A stretch of 64,000 bases of DNA from Mycolicibacterium sarraceniae (GCF_010731875.1 NZ_AP022595.1:3038001-3102000), one strand, 5' to 3'. Numbered from the stretch's first letter, positions 41,735 to 50,998 are shown. The notes: generated by a model from the sequence alone, not told the origin. A program made the numbers and translations.

Positions 41735-42861
41735 TGGATGTCTCTCCTGCCGCGTTCCTGCGCACGACACTGCCGCTGGACCTGTCGTGCCTCACCGAGC
41801 TCGATAGCGGCCGTTACCATTCGGTCTGGCTACCCGATCACATGGTCAGCTTCTGGCCGGATGCGCTGTGGACACCGGAATTCACTGACCTGGCAACCGT
41901 TTCCCCGTCACCGCATCGCCACCTGGATGGTCTGGCGGTCGCCGCTGCCGCGGCCGCGCTCACCACGACGGTGCCGCTGGCGACCAGCGTCGTCGACACC
42001 GTCCGCCGCCATCCCGCCCTGCTCGCTCAGAGCGCACTGACCATCGACCATCTATCCCGCGGGCGTTTCATCCTGGGCCTGGGCAGCGGCGAGACCGAAA
42101 ACATCGTGCCCTACGGTTTCGAGTTCGCCAAGCCGGTGGGCCGTTTCGAGGAAGCACTGAAAGTCATTCGCCTGCTATGGGATAGCGAGGGACCGGTCGA
42201 CTTCGATGGCCTTTTCTACCGGCTCGACAACGCCCGGTTGGATACCGAACCCTACGACGGCCGGTTCCCGCCGATCTGGATCGGGGCCAGCGGACCGCGC
42301 ATGCTCGAGATCGTGGGACGTTATGCCGACGGCTGGTGGCCGGCCGGCGCGTGGACCCCCGAACACTACGCGGACATGCTGGGTGCGGTACGCCAGTCGG
42401 CCGAGCGGGCCGGACGTGACCCGATGGCGATCACGCCGTGCTTCGTGCAGGTCTGCCTGATCGGCGCGGACGACGCCGCGATCGAGCGAATCGTGCGGGC
42501 CCCACTGGTTGCGAGCTTCCTGCTGCAGGTGTCGGCGCAGGTCTTGCGCCACTTCGGGTTCGAGCATCCGATGGGTGATGACTGGGGTGGATTCCATGAC
42601 ATCCACCCGGCGACCATGACCAGGGAACGCGTCCTCGATTTCCTCGCCCACGTCGACCCTGAGGCGATCCTGGCGGTCGTCCCGCACGGCACACCTACCG
42701 AGGTGGCGCGGATCATCAGATCGTATGTCGATGCCGGCCTCCGGGTTCCTAAGATCCTGGACTACAGCACGATGGCCGGCCTGGAATTCGGTGCGGTATC
42801 GGCCGCCAATGTGCGCGCGACAGAGGACGAATTGTTGAGATTGTGTGGAGGGCGGCCATAA
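41734..42861 (+). CDS. LLM-class (luciferase-like) F420/flavin-dependent oxidoreductase
   Basis: 375 residues from ATG 41734, overlapping the dioxygenase stop by 1 base. ALTIDHLSRGRFILGLGSGE and PIWIGASGPRMLEIVGRYAD are the two signature blocks of the bacterial luciferase-like fold. In mycobacteria many such proteins use F420; the cofactor here is not provable by eye. The usual N-terminal strand (xxxGxFxP) is weak, starting instead AAFLRTTLPLDLSCL, so the beginning is atypical. Redox step on the dioxygenase product is plausible. Confidence 0.88.
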   Translation: MDVSPAAFLRTTLPLDLSCLTELDSGRYHSVWLPDHMVSFWPDALWTPEFTDLATVSPSPHRHLDGLAVAAAAAALTTTVPLATSVVDTVRRHPALLAQSALTIDHLSRGRFILGLGSGETENIVPYGFEFAKPVGRFEEALKVIRLLWDSEGPVDFDGLFYRLDNARLDTEPYDGRFPPIWIGASGPRMLEIVGRYADGWWPAGAWTPEHYADMLGAVRQSAERAGRDPMAITPCFVQVCLIGADDAAIERIVRAPLVASFLLQVSAQVLRHFGFEHPMGDDWGGFHDIHPATMTRERVLDFLAHVDPEAILAVVPHGTPTEVARIIRSYVDAGLRVPKILDYSTMAGLEFGAVSAANVRATEDELLRLCGGRP

Positions 42862-42863
42862 CC

Positions 42864-44027
42864 GTGGGAATGAACGCGGCCGAGCTGCTGGCCCGAGCGC
42901 AGGCCGAGGCGGGCTATGACGATTTCGGCGATCCGACCCTGGCGGAGCGGTTCGCCGTGGCTGTCGAGCATCTCGACGGTATCGGCCTGGACGCCAACGG
43001 TATTGCCGAGGCCGCGCGGGTGTGTCACTGGTTGCTCACCTCGCGCCTCGAACTCTTCGCCGACCGGACCCGCTTTCCGATCGCCGACGAGGTGATCGAC
43101 CGGCCGATGTTCGTGACCGGTGAACCGCGGTCCGGAACCACGCTCATGCATGCGTTGATGTCGGTCGATCCCCACGCGCGGGCGCTACGGTTCTGGGAGG
43201 TGATGTATCCGTCGCCTCCGCCTGGTCTGGCCGACGCCGAGGATCACCGCCGGGACACGGCCGACGCCGCCTGGCGCGAGATCAACACCACGATGCCCAA
43301 ATGGCTACGCAGCCATCCGTACAACGACATGCTCGGTGACGGACTCCCCGAAGACGAACGCACCTGGGCCTTCGATTTTAGGGTGATGACCCCGACGGCG
43401 TGGTGGCGGGTCCCGATGCAGACCGTGGTCGGTGGGCTGCCGACCGATCCAGCCGCGCAGTACCGCCTACATAAGGCGATGCTGCAGCAGTTCCAGTACA
43501 ACCGAGAGCCCAAGCACTGGGTGCTGAAGGGCTTCCACGGCTTTCGTCTGGAAGCGTTATTCGACACCTACCCCGATGCGAATCTGTTGTGGTTGCACCG
43601 GGATCCGGTGCAGGTGGCGGCGTCGCGAACCATGATGATGGCCGATATTCTCGACGGTATCGTGGGCCCGATTGACTTGCAGGCCGCCGCGAAGATGCAT
43701 CTTGAACTGACCCGGGCCAGCATCACCAACACGATGACCCACCCGATGGTGCGGGATCCGCGGATCATGCATACCCCCTACACCGACTTCGTCGCCGATC
43801 CAATCGGGACCGTGGGCGGCTATTACGCCTTCTGCGGACGGGTTCTCACCGACGCGGCCCAGGACGCGATGCGGGACTACCTTGCCCGTAATCGCAGCGA
43901 TCGATACGGCAAGTTTGACTATTCCACGTCGCTTCTGACCGATATCGGTGAAGACCTCGATGATCTGCACGCCGAGTTCGCACCGTTCCGGGAGCGCTTC
44001 AACGTGCGGATCGAAAAGCGGGACTGA
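42864..44027 (+). CDS. Sulfotransferase-family protein
   Basis: 387 residues from GTG 42864 (GGAGGG 11 bp upstream; ATG 42870 is a close alternative). The phosphosulfate-binding loop FVTGEPRSGTTLMHALM (about residue 85-100) and LLWLHRDPVQVAASR match the PAPS sulfotransferase fold of the type often found in mycobacterial steroid clusters. Real activity of this subgroup is not established; it may sulfate or simply bind a hydroxylated substrate. Co-transcribed with flanking genes. Confidence 0.88.
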   Translation: MGMNAAELLARAQAEAGYDDFGDPTLAERFAVAVEHLDGIGLDANGIAEAARVCHWLLTSRLELFADRTRFPIADEVIDRPMFVTGEPRSGTTLMHALMSVDPHARALRFWEVMYPSPPPGLADAEDHRRDTADAAWREINTTMPKWLRSHPYNDMLGDGLPEDERTWAFDFRVMTPTAWWRVPMQTVVGGLPTDPAAQYRLHKAMLQQFQYNREPKHWVLKGFHGFRLEALFDTYPDANLLWLHRDPVQVAASRTMMMADILDGIVGPIDLQAAAKMHLELTRASITNTMTHPMVRDPRIMHTPYTDFVADPIGTVGGYYAFCGRVLTDAAQDAMRDYLARNRSDRYGKFDYSTSLLTDIGEDLDDLHAEFAPFRERFNVRIEKRD

Positions 44028-44029
44028 CG

Positions 44030-44860
44030 GTGCACGAGCGCCTATCGGTACATGACGTCACCTTTCTCGGGGCGAGTCCGGCGGAATTGCAGCGCAATTG
44101 GACCATGCTTGGCGTGCGACGCCTCAGCGTCATCGACACGCACCTGATCACCCCCGCGTTCCAGCGGATCCTCGACGGCGACGACTATCTGATCCACGCG
44201 GTCTACCACCTGTTCGGCGCCGGCCGGGTACCGGCCGCCCCGTCGTCGGTATCCGCCGCCCGCACCACATTGTCGCGGCTGATCGACACCGCCGCAGCCA
44301 CCGGAGCGAGCTGTGTCTACCTGCTCACCGGCGGGCGCGGCGAACTCGAGTGGGAGCAAGCCGCCGAGGCGTTCTCCGCTGCCATCGAGCCCTGTGTGCG
44401 GCAGGCGGCGCAGGCCGGTGTCAGCGTGGCTGTCGAGAACGCGTCCAGCCTCTACGCCGACATCCATATCGCACACAGCCTGCGCGACACGATCACGCTC
44501 GCGGAGGCGGCCGGACTCGATATCTGCGTCGATCTTTTTCACTGCTGGGCCGAGGCAGGCCTGCCGGGCCTGCTGAGATCGGCGCTTGCGCGGACACGCC
44601 TGATCCAGGTGAGCGACTATGTGTTGGGCGATCGGGCACTGCCGGCGCGCGCGGTGCCCGGCGACGGTGCGATTCCAATCGAATCCGTTGTGGCGCAGGT
44701 ATTGGCCGACGGCTACCAGTTCGGTTTCGACCTGGAGTTGCTCGGGCCACGTATCGAGGCGGAGGGGCGACTTGCCGCCGCCCGACGGGGTTGCGAGGTA
44801 CTCAGCGCGATGCTCGATCGGCTCTGTGGCCCAGGTGGGACGAACTCCAGTGGCGTTTAG
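44030..44860 (+). CDS. Sugar-phosphate isomerase/epimerase-like TIM-barrel protein
   Basis: 276 residues from GTG 44030, 2 bp after the previous stop. Motifs include VSVAVENASSLYADIHIAHS, LDICVDLFHCWAEAG with metal-type Asp/His, and FGFDLELLGPRIEAEG, the xylose-isomerase-like AP-endonuclease-2 barrel. Members isomerise, dehydrate or cleave C-C bonds in small polar acids. The specific reaction cannot be assigned. Overlaps the next gene. Confidence 0.83.
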   Translation: MHERLSVHDVTFLGASPAELQRNWTMLGVRRLSVIDTHLITPAFQRILDGDDYLIHAVYHLFGAGRVPAAPSSVSAARTTLSRLIDTAAATGASCVYLLTGGRGELEWEQAAEAFSAAIEPCVRQAAQAGVSVAVENASSLYADIHIAHSLRDTITLAEAAGLDICVDLFHCWAEAGLPGLLRSALARTRLIQVSDYVLGDRALPARAVPGDGAIPIESVVAQVLADGYQFGFDLELLGPRIEAEGRLAAARRGCEVLSAMLDRLCGPGGTNSSGV

Positions 44861-46058
44861 CGATGGGTTAGACGACGCGGCGCTGGACGCCGCGTGGGGT
44901 GAGTTCTGCGACCGGTTGAAAGCCGCGGGCACGTACGCGTTCAAGGATGCCAACGCGACCTCCGACGTCCAGCGCACCGATGCTTTCCGGTTCCTCACCC
45001 AAAACTTGGGCCAGGCCTTTGATCTCGCGCTCGAAACTCGCGATCCGCGCTATCCCAGCATCCACGCGTTCTGCAACCCCACCCGCAAGCTGGGCGGTGA
45101 TTGTGCCGATTTCACCTATCAGCAGGCCTGGATCGACGGCGAATCGACCTACCGGATCAGCGGAACACGCGGCACCACCAAGTTTTTCAATATCACCGTG
45201 CAAGGCGCCCGCCCGGCCGGTCCGCATGTCCTGCACGAGCCGTTCGGCGACACGCCCGAGGCCAACGTGTTCGGTCATGAACTGCACGTTGAGGCCGACG
45301 GTACGTTCGAGCTGTATATCGGGGGAGCCGAACGCGCGCCGAATTGGCTGCCTACCACCCCCGAATCGCGCAAGCTTTTCATCCGCCAGGGCTTCGATCG
45401 CTGGGACGAGCGGCCCGGTCGGCTGGGCATCGAGCGGGTCGACATGGCCTCGCCCAAACCGGTGCCGACGGCTACGGAGATGGTCGAGGCGATGGGCTGG
45501 GCCGGCGATTTCGTCACCGGATTGATGACCAGCTGGCCCGAATTCCCGTTCACTTACGGCGGTGTTGACAGCGCGCACCCGAATCGCTTTCCGGCGATCG
45601 ATGCGAGTGCGGCCGACGCCAAACGGGGGCGCGCCGCCGCGAATATGTACTGGAAGTTGGGGCCTGACGACGCGCTGATCGTCGAATTCGACGCCCACGA
45701 GGGCCTGTGGATGCTCACGAACATGGGGGCCTTCTTCACCAGCATGGATTTTCTCTACCGTCCGGTGAGCTACACGCCGAGCCGCACGTCGACGGACAGT
45801 GACGGCAAGGTCCGGCTGGTTCTCGCCCACGACGACCCCGGTGTACACAACTGGCTGGACACCCAGGGCTTCGAACGCGGCAACCTCACCTACCGGCACA
45901 TGCTCGAGGGTCAGCCGGCGGTATTGCGCACTCGGCTGGTCGGGCGGGCAGCGCTCGATGATGCACTGCCGCCGGATACCAAGCGGGTCAGCAGTTCTGA
46001 GCGCAGCGCTCAGCTGTGGGACCGGTTCAATGGAGTGCGCGGCCGGTTCCCACTCTGA
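44850..46058 (+). CDS. DUF1214-domain protein
   Basis: 402 residues from GTG 44850; GTG 44835 would add five residues. The second half of the N-terminal region has TTKFFNITVQGARPAG and ERAPNWLPTTPESRKLFIRQ, then GFDRWDERPGRLGIERVD, which is the DUF1214 beta-sandwich pattern. The C-terminal region (WKLGPDDALIVEFDAHEGL) repeats a similar fold. No enzyme activity is established for the family. Last gene of the run begun at 40910. Confidence 0.8.
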   Translation: MAFSDGLDDAALDAAWGEFCDRLKAAGTYAFKDANATSDVQRTDAFRFLTQNLGQAFDLALETRDPRYPSIHAFCNPTRKLGGDCADFTYQQAWIDGESTYRISGTRGTTKFFNITVQGARPAGPHVLHEPFGDTPEANVFGHELHVEADGTFELYIGGAERAPNWLPTTPESRKLFIRQGFDRWDERPGRLGIERVDMASPKPVPTATEMVEAMGWAGDFVTGLMTSWPEFPFTYGGVDSAHPNRFPAIDASAADAKRGRAAANMYWKLGPDDALIVEFDAHEGLWMLTNMGAFFTSMDFLYRPVSYTPSRTSTDSDGKVRLVLAHDDPGVHNWLDTQGFERGNLTYRHMLEGQPAVLRTRLVGRAALDDALPPDTKRVSSSERSAQLWDRFNGVRGRFPL

Positions 46059-46382
46059 CGATTGCGCCAGCTCAGCGAGCAGGCACACATCCCAGCCGCT
46101 ACTCCTTCTTGCGACGCGGCCGGGGTGGAGCTGATGGGGTGGCGCCGATGCTCGAGGTTGAGAACAACATCGTTCGGATGTCGTCGACGGAGCCGGTCCG
46201 CCAACTGGAAATGAGTTTCCACCGGAGTTTGCTCGCCTCGGCGCGCGGATCACCGAGGAGCCCCGCCACTGGCCGACCGATGCGCAGGGGCGATCACATG
46301 GCCCGGCATGTTGATCGTTGGGCGATCTCATGCATCGCAAAGCTGTCCTTCTGATGTGGCGGCCAGTTCTGTCCGCTGGAAC
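46059..46382. other. 324-bp gap without an intact gene
   Basis: One plus frame (about 46172-46313) reads SDVVDGAGPPTGNEFPPEFA then RLGARITEEPRHWP and ends at a TGA; it looks coding but has no start and no recognised family, perhaps a relic. No promoter, RNA or repeat stands out. Confidence 0.4.
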
Positions 46383-47099
46383 TCACTTGGCGCGGTTCAT
46401 CACCCGGTCGGCGGCGGCCCAGTGCTCGTCGGATACCCAGAGCTCGGCGAACGCGTCGATCGCCTCGGCGGGCGTCACGCCGGTGATGACCCGCTTGATC
46501 CGGCCAGCCGGCCGGTTGGCCAACGACCCTGCCAGCGTGCGCCATTCGTGGTCGAACGAGGCCCGGGGAACAACGACGTCGATCAGTCCCCAGCGTTCGG
46601 CGTCGGCGGCGGTGAGGATGCGCCCAGAGCCCGCAAGCAACAACGCCTTGCTCTTGCCGACCAGCGCGGCGAGCCGTTCGGCGCCACCCCAGGCCGGCAT
46701 GATCTCCAGCGACACCTGGTTGAAGCCGATCTTCACATCGTCGGCGGCAATCCGGATGTCGGCGGCCACGGCCACTTCGGCGCCTCCGCCGAGCGCGTGC
46801 CCGTTCAGTGCGGCGATCACCGGGGCCGGGAAGCTGGCGATCCGGTCACAGATGGCGCGCATCCGGGACGCCATCGCGGCGGCCTCCCTTGTGGTGCGCA
46901 GTGCGGCGAGCTCTTTGAGGTCGCCGCCGGACACGAAGGCCCGGTCGCCGCCACCGCGGATAACCATCGTCTGGGCGCCGGCCGCGGCATCGAGTGCTTC
47001 TTCGAGTTCGCCCATGGTGGACAGCGCGATGGCGTTGCGGGCGTGGGGCCGGTCGATCGTGAGGACCACGAGTCCCTCGCTCCATTCCAGGTCCACCAT
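46383..47099 (-). CDS. Enoyl-CoA hydratase/isomerase family protein
   Basis: 238 residues from ATG 47099, with TTGGAGAA just upstream; an in-frame ATG at 47126 lies inside the palindromic promoter and is less likely. Oxyanion-hole blocks VSGGDLKELAAL and ALNGHALGGGAEVAVAADIR are clear crotonase signatures; the Glu expected at the second catalytic position sits in SLEIMPAWGG. Hydrates an enoyl-CoA or performs a related crotonase reaction. Divergent from FadD at 47170 with a shared control region. Confidence 0.92.
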   Translation of the reverse strand: MVDLEWSEGLVVLTIDRPHARNAIALSTMGELEEALDAAAGAQTMVIRGGGDRAFVSGGDLKELAALRTTREAAAMASRMRAICDRIASFPAPVIAALNGHALGGGAEVAVAADIRIAADDVKIGFNQVSLEIMPAWGGAERLAALVGKSKALLLAGSGRILTAADAERWGLIDVVVPRASFDHEWRTLAGSLANRPAGRIKRVITGVTPAEAIDAFAELWVSDEHWAAADRVMNRAK

Positions 47100-47119
47100 G
47101 TCGTTCTCCAATTTCGGTA

Positions 47120-47148
47120 TTGGCATTCTCGATCACGGAGAATAGCAT
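47120..47148 (+). promoter_or_regulatory. Palindrome-containing promoter of fadD-like gene
   Basis: TTGGCA (47120-47125), a 17-bp spacer that is an inverted repeat (TTCTCG-N5-CGGAGAA), and TAGCAT (47143-47148). Predicted start near 47155, 15 nt before TTG 47170 with GGAGG between. Nearly identical in sequence and spacing to 35775-35803, implying one repressor that binds inside the promoter. Confidence 0.65.
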
Positions 47149-47169
47149 CGCCAGGCGGAGGTGCTGTAG

Positions 47170-48696
47170 TTGAGAAATATCCCGGTTGAGCTGAGCAAAC
47201 GCTACATCGAGGAGGGCTGGTGGACGCCGGATACCCTTGGTGAGGTTCTCGCCCGAGGGCTTGCGGCCAACCCCGACACGGGGTTCTGGGTGCATTCGGC
47301 GGTACGCCCGTTCAGCGGAACCTTCCGCGACGTCGAGATCGCCGCGCGCCGGCTGGCCGCCGGGCTGCGGGCTCGCGGTGTCGGGCCGGGCGACGTGATC
47401 GCCTTCCAGTTGCCGAACTGGGTCGAGGCGGCGGTGACGTTCTGGGCGTCGTCCTTCCTGGGTGCCGTCGTCGTCCCGATCGTCCACTTCTACGGCCGCA
47501 AGGAACTGACCCACATCATCGGCACGGCACGGCCGAAGGTCTTCATCACCACCGAGCAGTTCGGGCGCCTGACGTTCCAACCGGACCTGTGCGCCGAGGT
47601 CCCGATCGTCGGGCTGGTGGGCCAGGACTTCGAGGAGTTGTTGGCCGATGAGCCGATGGCCGGCGAGCTGCACACCGACCCGGCCGGGCCGACGCTGATC
47701 GCGTTTACCTCCGGGACCACCCGCGACCCCAAGGGCGTGATCCACAGCCACCAGACACTGGGCTTCGAGACCCGCCAGCTGCTGGAGAATTACGCGCCCG
47801 ATCGCGGCAGGCAGATCACCGCCACCCCCGTCGGTCACTTCATCGGCATGGTCGGGGCATTCCTGATCCCCGTGCTCGAGGGCGCCCCTATCGACCTCAC
47901 CGACGTCTGGGATCCAGGCCGGGTGCTGGAATTGATGGAATCCGAGGGTATGTCGATCGGCGGCGGCCCACCGTACTTCGTCACCAGCCTGCTCGACCAT
48001 CCGAAGTTCACCGAGTCGCACATGAACCGGATCAAGCACGTCGGGCTTGGTGGCTCGACGGTACCGGCCGCGGTGACCCGCCGGCTGGCTGATCGAGGAG
48101 TGCACGTGTTTCGCTCCTACGGCAGCACCGAACACCCGTCGATCACCGGGTCGCGGCCGGACGCCCCCGAGGACAAACGCCTGCTCACCGATGGCGACGC
48201 CCGACCCGGAGTCGAGATGCGGCTGACCGAAGAAGGCGAGATCCTCTCCCGCGGACCGGATCTGTGCCTGGGGTATACCGACGACGCGCTCACCGCGCAG
48301 GCGTTCGACGATGACGGCTGGTACCACACCGGCGACATCGGAATCGTCGATGAGGACGGCTATCTGACGATTACCGACCGCAAGGCTGACGTCATCATTC
48401 GCGGTGGGGAGAACATCAGCGCACTCGAAGTCGAGGAACTGTTGCTCAGCATGCCCGCGGTGGCTGAAGCCGTCGTGGTAGCCGCACCGGACTCCCGCCT
48501 CGGCGAACACACAGCCGCGGTGTTGCGCGTCAAAACGGGCCACAGTATGCCGACCTTGCACGAGGTGCGCGCCCACTTCGAGAGTTGCGGCGCCGCACGG
48601 CAGAAGTGGCCCGAGGAGTTGCACGAGGTGGCTGACTACCCACGCACCGCCAGCGGCAAGGTGCAGAAGTACCTGGTGCGCAACAGTTTGCGTTGA
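47170..48696 (+). CDS. Acyl-CoA synthetase (FadD-type AMP-forming ligase)
   Basis: 508 residues from TTG 47170 with GGAGG 8 bp before it. AMP-binding P-loop FTSGTTRDPKGVIHSHQ (about 179-195), YGSTEHPS, WYHTGDIGIVDEDGYLTITD and RKADVIIRGGENIS are all present, and the acyl-activating Lys lies in TASGKVQKY near the end. Activates a carboxylic acid with ATP and CoA. Substrate unknown; the shorter loop regions suit a ring-bearing or medium acid rather than a long fatty acid (inference). Confidence 0.94.
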   Translation: MRNIPVELSKRYIEEGWWTPDTLGEVLARGLAANPDTGFWVHSAVRPFSGTFRDVEIAARRLAAGLRARGVGPGDVIAFQLPNWVEAAVTFWASSFLGAVVVPIVHFYGRKELTHIIGTARPKVFITTEQFGRLTFQPDLCAEVPIVGLVGQDFEELLADEPMAGELHTDPAGPTLIAFTSGTTRDPKGVIHSHQTLGFETRQLLENYAPDRGRQITATPVGHFIGMVGAFLIPVLEGAPIDLTDVWDPGRVLELMESEGMSIGGGPPYFVTSLLDHPKFTESHMNRIKHVGLGGSTVPAAVTRRLADRGVHVFRSYGSTEHPSITGSRPDAPEDKRLLTDGDARPGVEMRLTEEGEILSRGPDLCLGYTDDALTAQAFDDDGWYHTGDIGIVDEDGYLTITDRKADVIIRGGENISALEVEELLLSMPAVAEAVVVAAPDSRLGEHTAAVLRVKTGHSMPTLHEVRAHFESCGAARQKWPEELHEVADYPRTASGKVQKYLVRNSLR

Positions 48697-48746
48697 GACC
48701 GCCCTGAGAGCGAAGATTTCGCGAAAACCTCGCCCTCACTGCGGTG

Positions 48747-50348
48747 TCAACGAGAAGCGGCCAGGCCTGCGCGGTAGCCGAACACCATTGCCGGGCCGAG
48801 TGTTCCGCCGGCACCGCCGTAGGCTCGGCCGGTCACACCCGCCATCGCGTTGCCCGCGGCGAACAACGCAGGGATGGGCGCACCACTGACGTGCAGCACC
48901 CGACCGTCACGGTCGGTGCGCGGGCCGCCCTTGGTGCCCATGGCACCGATCCCGACCGGCACGGCGTAATACGGCGCGGTGTCCAGCGGGCCGAGGGTCT
49001 GCAGCTCGGGGGTGGCCGCTGAGTTGTCACCCCAGTAGCTGTCGTATGCGCTTGCCCCACGACCGAATTCGGGATCAGTCTCGTCGGCGACCGCCTCGTT
49101 CCAGGATGCCAGGGTGGCGGACAGCCCGTCGGCGTCGATCCCGGTCTTGGCTTCCAGCTCGGCCAGCGTCGCCGACTTGTTGAACCAGTCGGGCGCCTCG
49201 CCGCCCGGCTCGATGCCGAGGAACCCATACCGCTTCAAGTGTTGGTCGTCGAACACGATCCACGCCGGGTCGTTGACGTAGCCGGCACGGGGGTCGAGCT
49301 GGTGGAACGGGCCCGACATCGAGTTGTATTCGCCGGCCTCGTTGAGGAAGCGTTTTCCGGCCCGGTTGACGATGATGCTGCGCGGTCGGGTGCGCTCCAA
49401 TCGCACACTGCGACTGCGCGGTTTGCCGCCGAGCGTGTCACCGGGGATCTGGATGACCGGCACCCACCAGGCCTCACCCATGTTAGCCAGGTCGGCACCG
49501 TGTGCCATGGCCATCCGCAGACCGTCGCCGGTGTTGTTCGGCGGTGATACCGGACCGCGTAACGGCCCGCGCAGGTAGGCCTCGACCAAGCGCTGATCCC
49601 ATTCGAATCCGCCGGTGCCCAGGATCACCGCCTTATTGGCCTTGACCCGGATATCTTTGCCGACCAGTGCAATCCGCACACCGGTGATACCGGAAGCCGA
49701 TCCGATCAGCTCGACTGCGCGGGCCTCGGTCACGGGGGTCACCCCATGGTCCAACAGTCCTTTCAGCAGGCCCGCGATCAGGGCGGTACCCGCGACGCAG
49801 TAGTCACCGTCCAGATTGTCGACGGTGGCATGGATGCGAGCCCGCGTCTCGGCGTCGATGCCGACATTGCTGAAGTCGATGGGGAATGACGTAATGCGCG
49901 ATGCCCATTCGCCGACCGTGGCCCGATCAAACGGCTTGGCATTCAACGATCGTCCACCGCCTGGCTGCCCGCCCGGCAGCTCCGGCTTGTAATCGGGGAA
50001 GCCCTCGGCGACCTCGAACTGCAGCGCACTGTGGGCCTCGATGTAGTCCAACATGGCCGGGCCGGTGCGCACGAAGACCTCGACCAGGTCGTCGTCCATG
50101 GTGCCCAGTGACTGCGCCTGAAGATATTTCAGGGCGTCGGTGACGCTGAGCTCGCCGCGCGCAGCCCGGTTGTGCGCCGGAATCCAGACGATGCCACCCG
50201 ACACCGCGGTGGTGCCACCGACCGTCGGCGCCTTCTCGAACACCGCGACCGATGCGCCTTCGACACTGGCGGTGAGTGCGGCTGTAAGGCCGGCGGCGCC
50301 GCTACCGAGGACGATGACGTCGAATTCCTGGTCCCAGGTCTCCGTCAT
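48747..50348 (-). CDS. KstD-like FAD-dependent dehydrogenase
   Basis: 533 residues from ATG 50348 (AAGGAG upstream). FAD-binding VIVLGSGAAGLTAALTASVE and VGGTTAVSGGIVWIP at the N-terminus; C-terminal GNAMAGVTGRAYGGAGGTLG then PAMVFGYRAG resembles 3-ketosteroid 1-dehydrogenase and fumarate-reductase flavoproteins. It removes two hydrogens from a ring carbon pair next to a ketone. A second, distinct member lies at 54436, so two ring desaturations may be needed. Transcribed leftward, alone, behind an inverted repeat (CGAAC-N6-GTTCG, 50403-50418). Confidence 0.88.
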   Translation of the reverse strand: MTETWDQEFDVIVLGSGAAGLTAALTASVEGASVAVFEKAPTVGGTTAVSGGIVWIPAHNRAARGELSVTDALKYLQAQSLGTMDDDLVEVFVRTGPAMLDYIEAHSALQFEVAEGFPDYKPELPGGQPGGGRSLNAKPFDRATVGEWASRITSFPIDFSNVGIDAETRARIHATVDNLDGDYCVAGTALIAGLLKGLLDHGVTPVTEARAVELIGSASGITGVRIALVGKDIRVKANKAVILGTGGFEWDQRLVEAYLRGPLRGPVSPPNNTGDGLRMAMAHGADLANMGEAWWVPVIQIPGDTLGGKPRSRSVRLERTRPRSIIVNRAGKRFLNEAGEYNSMSGPFHQLDPRAGYVNDPAWIVFDDQHLKRYGFLGIEPGGEAPDWFNKSATLAELEAKTGIDADGLSATLASWNEAVADETDPEFGRGASAYDSYWGDNSAATPELQTLGPLDTAPYYAVPVGIGAMGTKGGPRTDRDGRVLHVSGAPIPALFAAGNAMAGVTGRAYGGAGGTLGPAMVFGYRAGLAASR

Positions 50349-50492
50349 CGCCGGCTCCTTACTTGTTCTGCCGCACAACGGCATTGGCATATGTAGCTGG
50401 CGAACGCGGGTGTTCGTTTGTTGTCACGCTAATGACGCTGTTCCTGCGATGTCAAGCGCCCCAAGCGGCATACGCCCAGTTCAGCGGGGTGC

Positions 50493-50845
50493 TTAACTCA
50501 GGACGGCCGAAAGGCGTTGGGCGGCGGCGATCGCCGCCTCACGGCCGAGCAACACGACCTCTTTGCGGTGCGAGATCAGTTGTTGTCGAACGACGCCCCC
50601 AGTGCCGCAAGGCCTGCCGCGGCACGGAAGCGTCCGTCCTCAGCCTTGGCCACCAACCGGTAGGAGGCCAGGGTGCTCAGCAGCCGGTAGGCGATGGTCC
50701 GGTGCACCCCGATGTGGTCGGCGACGTGTTGGATGGTCAACCCGCCCTTTGCCTCGGCGACCAGTTGCAAGGCCTGCAGGCCGCGAGCCAGCGTCTGTGA
50801 CCCCGGCGCAGCACTGACCGGGCTATCGATGGGTGCCTGCGTCAT
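50493..50845 (-). pseudogene. IclR-family regulator with deleted effector domain
   Basis: From ATG 50845 an IclR winged-helix domain is intact (SQTLARGLQALQLVAEAKGG, LTIQHVADHIGVHRTIAYRL, LSTLASYRLVAKAEDG), ending AALGASFDNN and a TGA at 50576. Beyond it another minus frame reads LISHRKEVVLLGREAAIAAA then QRLSAVLS and TAA at 50493, which looks like the very end of an IclR protein. About 130 residues of ligand-binding domain between are missing. An 89-residue DNA-binding stub may still be made and could bind DNA without responding to a ligand. Confidence 0.7.
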
Positions 50846-50948
50846 GCCGTTCTCGTGCCTGAAGTGCGAAAGCGGGTGCGAACCGCCCCGAAATGCCTTG
50901 ACAGACAGCACCGCGAGAGTGATGCTCTTTAAGCAGCGCACATCATAG

Positions 50949-50998
50949 TTCAATAATTACACATACCGCTTACAAAAAGCGAGAAGGCCATTCTCGCT
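50949..50998 (+). promoter_or_regulatory. Promoter with perfect palindromic operator before the ring-cleavage operon
   Basis: TTCAAT (50949-50954) and TACAAA (50971-50976), 16 bp apart, give a promoter; AGCGAGAA-GGCCA-TTCTCGCT (50978-50998) is a perfect 8-bp-arm palindrome just at the expected transcription start. The GTG of the first gene follows at 51017. Classic repressor site position. Confidence 0.65.

Noticed and set aside
44868..46340. 490-codon minus-strand frame
   Set aside because: Antisense to the DUF1214 gene, which has recognisable motifs and operon position.
46846..48624. 592-codon open frame on the minus strand
   Set aside because: Antisense to a complete FadD with intact AMP-binding motifs and to the enoyl-CoA hydratase; composition typical of a shadow frame.
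48697..48746. Terminator between FadD and the KstD-like gene
   Set aside because: Only short imperfect repeats (GCGAAGATTTCGC) are present; too weak to call.
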